A DNA stretch of 49,793 nucleotides from an uncultured Verrucomicrobiota bacterium (lineage in GTDB: Bacteria; Verrucomicrobiota; Verrucomicrobiia; Limisphaerales; UBA8199). The notes beneath the pieces were generated by a model, which saw only the letters and a program-made list of their open reading frames with translations, was not told the origin of the DNA and searched no databases. Location: contig CAIQQM010000250.1 in the NCBI GenBank assembly GCA_903873945.1, positions 1-49,793 of the forward strand, given 5' to 3'. Made by a program: the position numbers and the translations under genes. Of this stretch, positions 44,678 to 49,793 are shown piece after piece (the stretch's first letter is position 1; each line of letters starts with the position of its first letter).

Positions 44678-46738
44678 TCACGCTTTGGGCGCGGCATGTT
44701 CATCCAGCACCAGCACGCCATGCGGGGGCAGGTCGTAATTGCCGGAAAAAGTATTGCCGGTCAGAAAATCGTGCATCGGCTTGTAAAACTGGATGCGCAC
44801 CGGCGAACCCTGGTGATTCAGCAGAAAATAAATCCGATCGTCGCCTTTCTGGCGCAGACTCACTTCGACGTTTTCCGGAACTTTGAGCAGTGGGTTGATG
44901 TTGCATAGCTGGCGGAGCCACGTCACGAGGTCGTTATAAAAATGCTGGTGGCTTTGCGTGCCGATATAAATGGCCTTCCCGAGCCCGAAGGTGTTGATCG
45001 TCATCGCTGGACGGCCCGCGTAAAAGTCTTTGGAATAGGTCGCGAGTATTTGGCAATCCTTCGGTTCAATAATGTCGCACCACAGCCGGGCGGGATGGAG
45101 ATGGCTGGTCGGAAAAGCGCCTTTGAACGTAAGATGGTTCTCTTCGCCGGGAGGAAGTTGGTCAAATTCCATAACTTCCAAACCGAACAGGTCCGTCATG
45201 TCATGCGGATACCCCGTGTCGGAAGCGAGGTTATGCTCGTCCACTAGGCCGGTGTTGAAAGTGCTAACCAGCGTGCCGCCGTTTTGGACGTAGAGTTTAA
45301 GCCGGTCAGCCTCGCCGCCGGAGAGCAGGGAGAGCGAGGGCGCAAACACGAGCTTGTAGTGTGAGAGGTCTTCGGCCGGTCGGGCGAAATCGACCGAGAT
45401 GTTCCGGTCATGAAGCGCGTTGTAGAAAAGCTGAATGTGCTCGCGTAGGTTGAAAAACTTGTTCAGCTGCATCGGCTGCTGCAGCGCCCATTCATTATCA
45501 TGGCTGTAAAGGATGCACGCGTCTGCCACTACGTGCGTGCCTTTCAGTGAGGGCGCCAGAAGCCGCATCTCATCGCCAAGTTGGGAAACCTCCTTGAATA
45601 TGCGTCCGTCGCTGCGCCCGCTATGAGGCAAAACCGCGCCATGAAACTTTTCCGTGCCGAAACGGGGCTGGCGCCACCGGAAGAAAACAATCGCCGTTGC
45701 GCCGCGCGAGACCAGCTGATAGGTGAACATCCGCAGCACGCTTGGACGTACAAGCGAATTGACGTCCTGCCAGGTGACATTGCCGGCCTTTTGCTCCATC
45801 ACCCAAAAGCCCGTGTCGCCATCGGGCGCGCGCACGTTGGCTTTCTTCAGTGAGCGTAACATGTCAATTTCACAAGCCAGTTCTGACGACCTCGCCTTTA
45901 TCGCCGCCGTGCTTTCGATGGAGACGAAGTCGATTGCCTCGGCGAGATCGAAGTGGTCAAATCGGTGGAGCAGCGGCCGCAAATTGGTCGTCACTGGGCA
46001 TTTCGGCGTTACCTCATGCAACACGTCAGCTTGCATTTTGACGAACTGCACTATGGTGTCGCTGCAGAACCGGTTCCAATCCAGAATCAACGCCGGGTTA
46101 TGGACCGTCGGCGCCGTCATCGGCATTGGCACTTGATTCCAGCTCGACACCACCTGGCCCCAGTGCCGAAGCCCCATAAGTTCATTCAAGCGTCCGATCG
46201 TTTCGTACTTGGCTTCCAGCCAGCCATGCCAGTCACGACGCGTGTCTTCGTTGAAAGATGCCTCCGTAAAATTGCCGCCGAGACTATTGTCGATCTGCCA
46301 CGCGATGAGCTGCGGATGCCGGCCCAGGGCCTTGGCCATCTGTTCCACAATGCGCTTGGAATGGTTCCAATAGACCTCGCTGTTAAGACAAACGGCCCGG
46401 CGTGTGCCCTCATGCTTGGTCAGGCCGTGTTCGTCGATGGGCAGAATTTCCGGGTGCTTTCGCGCCAGCCAAACTGGCGGCGCTGCCGTCGGCGTGGCCA
46501 GAACGATCTTGATGCCGGCCTTTCCGAGAACGTCCATCACTCGCATGAGCCACGCAAAATCGTACTTACCCTCCTCGGGTTCGCAAAGACCCCAGGTAAA
46601 CTCACCAATGCGGGCGACATTAATGCCCGCGCTGGCCATTAGTTCCGCGTCACGTTCCCAGGTTGCTTCTGGATTCTCGGGTGTCCCGCTGTACGGGTAA
46701 ACCCACTGTTCGGGATGATAATCGACACCGAAATACAT
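44678..46738 (-). CDS. GH42-type glycoside hydrolase with a Ser in place of the acid/base Glu
   Basis: The 686-residue protein is a GH42 beta-galactosidase-like enzyme: MYFGVDYHPEQW start, (beta/alpha)8 barrel (1 to about 400), trimerisation domain (about 400-600) and beta domain. The nucleophile motif FWVMEQKAGNVTW is intact (Glu315). The acid/base motif, WQIDNE in the family, reads WQIDNS: Ser152, codon AGT at 46283-46285. ATG 46738 begins the family; the frame runs on to 46999 without similarity. No signal peptide is seen. It may be a weak, altered or non-hydrolytic member. No sugar transporter is nearby. Confidence 0.9.
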   Translation of the reverse strand: MYFGVDYHPEQWVYPYSGTPENPEATWERDAELMASAGINVARIGEFTWGLCEPEEGKYDFAWLMRVMDVLGKAGIKIVLATPTAAPPVWLARKHPEILPIDEHGLTKHEGTRRAVCLNSEVYWNHSKRIVEQMAKALGRHPQLIAWQIDNSLGGNFTEASFNEDTRRDWHGWLEAKYETIGRLNELMGLRHWGQVVSSWNQVPMPMTAPTVHNPALILDWNRFCSDTIVQFVKMQADVLHEVTPKCPVTTNLRPLLHRFDHFDLAEAIDFVSIESTAAIKARSSELACEIDMLRSLKKANVRAPDGDTGFWVMEQKAGNVTWQDVNSLVRPSVLRMFTYQLVSRGATAIVFFRWRQPRFGTEKFHGAVLPHSGRSDGRIFKEVSQLGDEMRLLAPSLKGTHVVADACILYSHDNEWALQQPMQLNKFFNLREHIQLFYNALHDRNISVDFARPAEDLSHYKLVFAPSLSLLSGGEADRLKLYVQNGGTLVSTFNTGLVDEHNLASDTGYPHDMTDLFGLEVMEFDQLPPGEENHLTFKGAFPTSHLHPARLWCDIIEPKDCQILATYSKDFYAGRPAMTINTFGLGKAIYIGTQSHQHFYNDLVTWLRQLCNINPLLKVPENVEVSLRQKGDDRIYFLLNHQGSPVRIQFYKPMHDFLTGNTFSGNYDLPPHGVLVLDEHAAPKA

Positions 46739-47232
46739 AATGCCTGTCCTTTCGCGTGCGGCCTTTTTCCGACTGTAAAAAGATTCAATCCTCTCTGCAA
46801 TCCAAAAGTCATCACTGTTTTCTTCGGTGCGATGAGATCGCCTTCTCGGCTCCGCATAAATTGCACCGCAATTTTCAAAAGATAACCCCGGCGCCGACGT
46901 CCACCTGTATCCTTGCGGCAGATCTGAACTGAAACGTTGCGGATTCCGGCCGCCGGGGGAAGCCCCGTTTTCCCGCCGATGCGTTTGCGGCGCAACCAAG
47001 AGAAAAGGTTGAAATAGGCTAAAAGAGCCTGAAGGAGGCTAAGTGCCAATGACTTACGAGGGATAATCCGGTTTTGTCAGGGAGCGCCCGAAATGAGCCT
47101 TCAGAGTAATGTTTGAAATGGGTAGTGGAACCGCCAAAACCGACCGACCGCATACTGTGTAAAAAACCAGTATCCTTATACCAACCCGGCGGCATTGCAG
47201 CGACGTAGCGGGACGGTTGCAGCGTGGCTGTG
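46739..47232. other. Intergenic stretch without a recognised gene
   Basis: Both strands were read. The frames present (for example 47019-47375 on the minus strand) have no protein-like character. Small inverted repeats such as AGGCT/AGCCT near 47018 and ATACTG/CAGTAT near 47153 are present, and the stretch presumably holds the promoter of the GH42 gene. Confidence 0.6.
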
Positions 47233-47796
47233 CTATTTATCAACATCCGCAACCGGAAAGTTCTTTTTCCTGAGAACAACATCCCGCAGCAAAACTCCAA
47301 AAATGGACATGATGTCTTCAACCAAAAGCCCTTTGGAATATGCCGCAGCTTTGATGGCGTTAATCTCATCAGCATTGAGGAGCGCCATCATTTTAGTTTT
47401 GGCCACAGACATCGAAGCGGTTTGAACGTCGTATGCGTTCTTCGGGCCAGTTTCCTCAACCATGTCGCAAAGTTGCCCGACATATTTCTCCAAAATTTGC
47501 GGTGCGTTTATTTTGGTTGAAATTTCGTAGCCGGACGGTGTGATACTGATCGGGCTTTGCGCCGCGACAAGTCTGTTTGGATTGGTATTTTGATAAATCA
47601 AGTCAACCTTCACTGTTAACTTAATCATCTCTGCGGCCAAACCATCAATCTGATCAATTTTAATTTTGTGATGCGAAAATTGTTCAATCAACCTTGCCAC
47701 GCGGAATACGGCCCAAAAGCTCACCGCAAGCATTCCAAGCAAAACGAAAACGCTGCTGTTTAACTGGTCAATTAGTTTGGTTAGGATTAGGTCCAT
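47233..47796 (-). CDS. Hypothetical protein with one N-terminal membrane helix
   Basis: The 187-residue protein has an N-terminal helix (about 15-33, SVFVLLGMLAVSFWAVFRV), a charged region likely to be helical (IDQIDGLAAEMIKLTVKVDLIYQN), and a soluble C-terminal domain with no family I recognise (ITPSGYEISTKINAPQILEKYV). The DNA is less GC-rich than the rest of the window, which may mean recent acquisition. It is last in a leftward row of small genes. Confidence 0.65.
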   Translation of the reverse strand: MDLILTKLIDQLNSSVFVLLGMLAVSFWAVFRVARLIEQFSHHKIKIDQIDGLAAEMIKLTVKVDLIYQNTNPNRLVAAQSPISITPSGYEISTKINAPQILEKYVGQLCDMVEETGPKNAYDVQTASMSVAKTKMMALLNADEINAIKAAAYSKGLLVEDIMSIFGVLLRDVVLRKKNFPVADVDK

Positions 47797-47926
47797 CGGA
47801 TGCCAAAATGTAGCCGGAATTCACGAAATCACCACAAAAATAAACACATTTTTTGTGGATGATGCTTGCCAAAGCGAAAAACGCCGCTTTTGGGCTTCGG
47901 TATCAGGCCAGCAATTGGATGCCGGG

Positions 47927-48154
47927 TCAGTTTTGGGCCGGGTCGTCATTACAAAAAAAGACGAGGTTGCCACGGTGCTTGATACACCAGGCCAGAGCGG
48001 CTGCGGCAGAGGTGAATTTTTTATTCCGGGAGCGCCGGCGACCATTGACGGTTTCGACCAGGACGCCGACGCGACCAGGCGCCGGCAGGAACAGGGTTTT
48101 GCGTTGTGAAAAGGGTTCAAACGCCGGTATGTTTTGAGGCGGCAGATGGGCCAT
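47927..48154 (-). CDS. Small hypothetical protein with an ALAWC motif
   Basis: The 75-residue protein reads APGRVGVLVETVNGRRRSR, then KFTSAAAALAWCIKHRGNLVFF. The pattern of basic turn, F-x-S-A-x-x-ALAWC and LV-x-F recalls short uncharacterised proteins of this phylum, from memory only. Two other frames cover the same DNA but have poorer composition. The ribosome site before ATG 48154 is weak. Confidence 0.5.
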   Translation of the reverse strand: MAHLPPQNIPAFEPFSQRKTLFLPAPGRVGVLVETVNGRRRSRNKKFTSAAAALAWCIKHRGNLVFFCNDDPAQN

Positions 48155-48185
48155 AAGAGCTTAATCGGTTCATGGTTCGTTTGTC

Positions 48186-48214
48186 AGGGGCCGGTTGCTT
48201 GTACGGCAGCCGGT
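48186..48214. terminator. GC-rich hairpin after the zinc-ribbon gene
   Basis: GGGGCCGGTTGC pairs with GGCAGCCGGTCCC around a short loop, just past the stop of the leftward gene ending at 48231. No U-run follows on the minus strand, so termination is a tentative call. Confidence 0.35.
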
Positions 48215-48230
48215 CCCACTCGGTTTCAAA

Positions 48231-48728
48231 TCAGTAAACGGTGAACTGGGGACTGCCCCACATATCCACCTTCCAAGTCGCCAGATTTCTAGCTGACTGT
48301 TTATCAATCAGGGTGACATTTTCGATCCCAGACTGAGAACGCTCTGCGCAGGCGTCGGCCATTGTGCAGGTGAAGTCTTCTTTTAATTTTGCATTCATTC
48401 CCAACCACAGAGCCGTATCAACGAATACGCGATGCCGGGGTGCGTCGATCTCGATCCAACCCTTGCTTTCCATATTCGTGACCAATTCCCATTGATCAGG
48501 CCGCAGTTTATGAATGACCGCTGGCTTGGCTCGCTGAGAGGGCGGTGGCGTGGATGAAGAACACCCAAAATGAACAACCAGGAAAATTACAATGCAAAAT
48601 ACCACTAACACTAAACACCCAACCGCTGGCGATTGATGCTTAACGGGGCGAATACCAAGAGCACCACAGGCGGGGCAAATCCCGCCATAGAACTCCTTTT
48701 TGCAGTTTGAACAATAGAGTCGCGCCAT
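48231..48728 (-). CDS. Zinc-ribbon membrane protein of unknown function
   Basis: The 165-residue protein starts with a zinc ribbon (YCSNCKKEF...ICPACGALG, Cys6/9 and 18/21 by count), then one membrane helix (about 35-55, VGCLVLVVFCIVIFLVVHFG), a proline-rich linker and an outer domain containing VTNMESKGWIEIDAPRHRVFVD. The layout suggests a single-pass protein with the ribbon inside and the C-terminal domain outside. No family is recognised. Confidence 0.75.
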   Translation of the reverse strand: MARLYCSNCKKEFYGGICPACGALGIRPVKHQSPAVGCLVLVVFCIVIFLVVHFGCSSSTPPPSQRAKPAVIHKLRPDQWELVTNMESKGWIEIDAPRHRVFVDTALWLGMNAKLKEDFTCTMADACAERSQSGIENVTLIDKQSARNLATWKVDMWGSPQFTVY

Positions 48729-48760
48729 TTTCGTGTCAAAAAACGGGGCTCAATTAAAAA

Positions 48761-49177
48761 TCACGGCAAACGTTTGTCGTTCGTAACGGTTGGAAGGTCG
48801 ACCCCACTAGCGGCGTTCGCGCCAGTGCCCATTTCATTTCCCCCACAGGTGCTGGTGATGGCGCTGACAATATTGTTGGTGAAGGTGACCATAACCATTT
48901 CGTTTTGCACATTTGCCCCACCAGCAAACGCTCCGACGACGGGAATGAACGTGGACGCCTTGGGCGTGGCACGCACAAACGCATATTGAAATAGCAGAAC
49001 CCCGTTGCCAGTGCTGGTGATCTGGTCTGGCGATCCGATCAGCTGGAGAACCTGGGCGCGGGTGGTTTCCCCGGTCCTAATCTGCTCAACCTTGGCCTGG
49101 TCGATTTTACGACCATAAGAAACGCAACCGCATAGTAGCGCGGCCAGAATAATGGGAAGGATGATGGTGGTTTTCAT
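48761..49177 (-). CDS. Small BamE/SmpA-like lipoprotein
   Basis: The 138-residue precursor begins MKTTIILPIILAALLCGC with a lipobox at Cys18, so it is probably an outer-membrane lipoprotein. The body KVEQIRTGETTRAQVLQLIGSPDQI has the pattern of the SmpA/OmlA/BamE repeat (I-x-x-G-x-T-x-x-V-x-x-x-x-G-x-P), then beta strands LLFQYAFVRA and MVMVTFTNNIVSAIT. ATG 49177 is chosen because it starts the signal peptide; the frame runs open to 49501. Related domains help build outer-membrane proteins, but a stand-alone role is unknown. Confidence 0.83.
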   Translation of the reverse strand: MKTTIILPIILAALLCGCVSYGRKIDQAKVEQIRTGETTRAQVLQLIGSPDQITSTGNGVLLFQYAFVRATPKASTFIPVVGAFAGGANVQNEMVMVTFTNNIVSAITSTCGGNEMGTGANAASGVDLPTVTNDKRLP

Positions 49178-49301
49178 GGGGATAGCGTCATTTTTGTTTG
49201 AGTGAAAGATTTGGTAAAAATCGCCGAGGAAATGATTGGTGATATGACCGAGGCCGAAGCATTGGCCACCGCAGTGGAATTGGAAACCATTGCAATCATC
49301 A

Positions 49302-49685
49302 TTAGGCGGCGGGCTTGTGCCGACTGCGAACTTTGTCCACGGCAAATTGGCTGGCGGCTCGCACCTTGGCGGAATTAATCGGTTCGTTCCGAGCGAAACC
49401 CAAAGGGGTGCGTGTTGGGTGAACGGTTTTGCGGCGACCACCCTTGCCAGCGCGGCCTGGTGGCAATGTAAATTCCACAGGAACATCCTTGCCCATGGCA
49501 ACTAACTTTTCCCGGATAGCATCACGTATGAATTTGCTTCGGTCAGCATACCCCAACCCCTCCAGCTCTCCGTCAAGGAAGTCGCGAAACACGACTTTCA
49601 TGGGCAAATTCACAAGGGTCTGGCCGGGCGCACGCCGCATAACTAGCAAAGTGTTGACCGGGTTCACTTTTTTGTACCACTCCAT
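49302..49685 (-). CDS. Ribbon-helix-helix (CopG-like) DNA-binding protein
   Basis: The 127-residue protein has a ribbon-helix-helix core: strand TLVNLPMKVVFRDF, helix LDGELEGLGYA, helix DRSKFIRDAIREKLVAMG, and then a basic tail. Such proteins are small dimeric repressors, often partners of toxins, but no toxin gene adjoins it here. ATG 49685 gives the full frame; ATG 49640 is closer to the domain. Its first ten codons lie in the terminal inverted repeat, and their copy at the left end is cut off. Confidence 0.7.
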   Translation of the reverse strand: MEWYKKVNPVNTLLVMRRAPGQTLVNLPMKVVFRDFLDGELEGLGYADRSKFIRDAIREKLVAMGKDVPVEFTLPPGRAGKGGRRKTVHPTRTPLGFARNEPINSAKVRAASQFAVDKVRSRHKPAA

Positions 49686-49792
49686 GAGTTAGTCAGAGCA
49701 CTTGGTTGATGTTATGTTTTTGTTCTGATTTTGTCCATCCTTGGCGGAGGGAGGGCGAAGCCCGACCGGAGCCAGGGATGGACAGAGTTGCG
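49655..49792. repeat. Right copy of the 138-bp terminal inverted repeat
   Basis: This is the exact reverse complement of 1-138. It includes the first codons of the ribbon-helix-helix gene, its upstream DNA and the hairpin with arms GTCCATCC and GGATGGAC. Identity stops at 49655, where the left copy diverges. Confidence 0.9.
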
Positions 49793-49793
49793 C

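Noticed and set aside
44137-44886. 249-residue plus-strand frame
   Set aside because: It crosses antisense over the DciA-like gene and the end of the GH42 gene, both well supported.
46739-46999. 87-residue N-terminal extension of the GH42 frame
   Set aside because: No similarity to GH42 and no signal peptide; MYFGVDYHPEQW at 46738 is the normal family start.
47777-48109. 110-residue plus-strand frame
   Set aside because: Overlaps the minus-strand ALAWC protein, has no start signal and no plausible domain.

Overview
The window looks like a chromosomal contig of a Gram-negative bacterium, most likely a verrucomicrobium of the Limisphaerales/Pedosphaera type. This placement is inferred from the lipoprotein and outer-membrane efflux genes, the futalosine-pathway gene mqnA, an ECF sigma factor with a hydrophobic C-terminal extension, and many short palindromic intergenic repeats. 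It has not been tested by a search. There is no phage module, CRISPR array, rRNA or intact transposase gene. The two contig ends are a 138-bp inverted repeat of each other (1-138 and 49655-49792), so the contig probably stops in a dispersed repeat.

Left part (1-8.5 kb): two small housekeeping-type genes (DUF6941, DUF423), a MITE-like element, then a leftward efflux operon tetR - CBM48 protein - adaptor - RND pump. The pump frame runs without a stop into a complete outer-membrane-factor lipoprotein. A perfect palindrome just upstream of tetR is the likely operator.

Arsenic island (8.9-14.8 kb): arsR with an overlapping promoter/operator, then tightly coupled genes for a thioredoxin-coupled arsenate reductase, a C_GCAxxG_C_C protein, the arsenite methyltransferase ArsM, two thioredoxin-fold proteins, a CcdA-like electron carrier, an ArsP/SO_0444-type permease and an ACR3 arsenite pump. 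Together they would reduce, methylate and export arsenic, with redox supply built in.

Energy and sulfur (15.3-25.5 kb): a complete hoxEFUYH bidirectional NAD-linked [NiFe] hydrogenase (group 3d), mqnA, and a sulfate ABC transporter sbp-cysT-cysW-cysA in which cysW carries a one-base frameshift near its 3' end.

Middle (25.5-41.7 kb): a histone-deacetylase-family amidohydrolase, an S1/P1 nuclease, aroK-queG, a scar of rfbB, and a leftward four-gene operon that looks like an exported AmmeMemoRadiSam system: a Memo-AMMECR1 fusion with a signal peptide, a multispanning spermidine-synthase-like protein, a small His-rich membrane protein, and a radical SAM enzyme with a twin-arginine leader. It is followed by polA, a topoisomerase IV/gyrase B subunit, and an ECF sigma factor gene interrupted by an amber codon.

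Right part (42-49.8 kb): tRNA-Arg and tRNA-Val with a tRNA 3'-half fragment between them, an HTH-receiver regulator, a DUF218 protein, a DciA-like protein, a GH42 glycosidase lacking the expected acid/base glutamate, and a leftward row of small poorly known proteins. The best candidates for undescribed biology are the exported AmmeMemoRadiSam operon, the pump/lipoprotein fusion with an embedded lipobox, and a palindromic element inserted in frame in queG.
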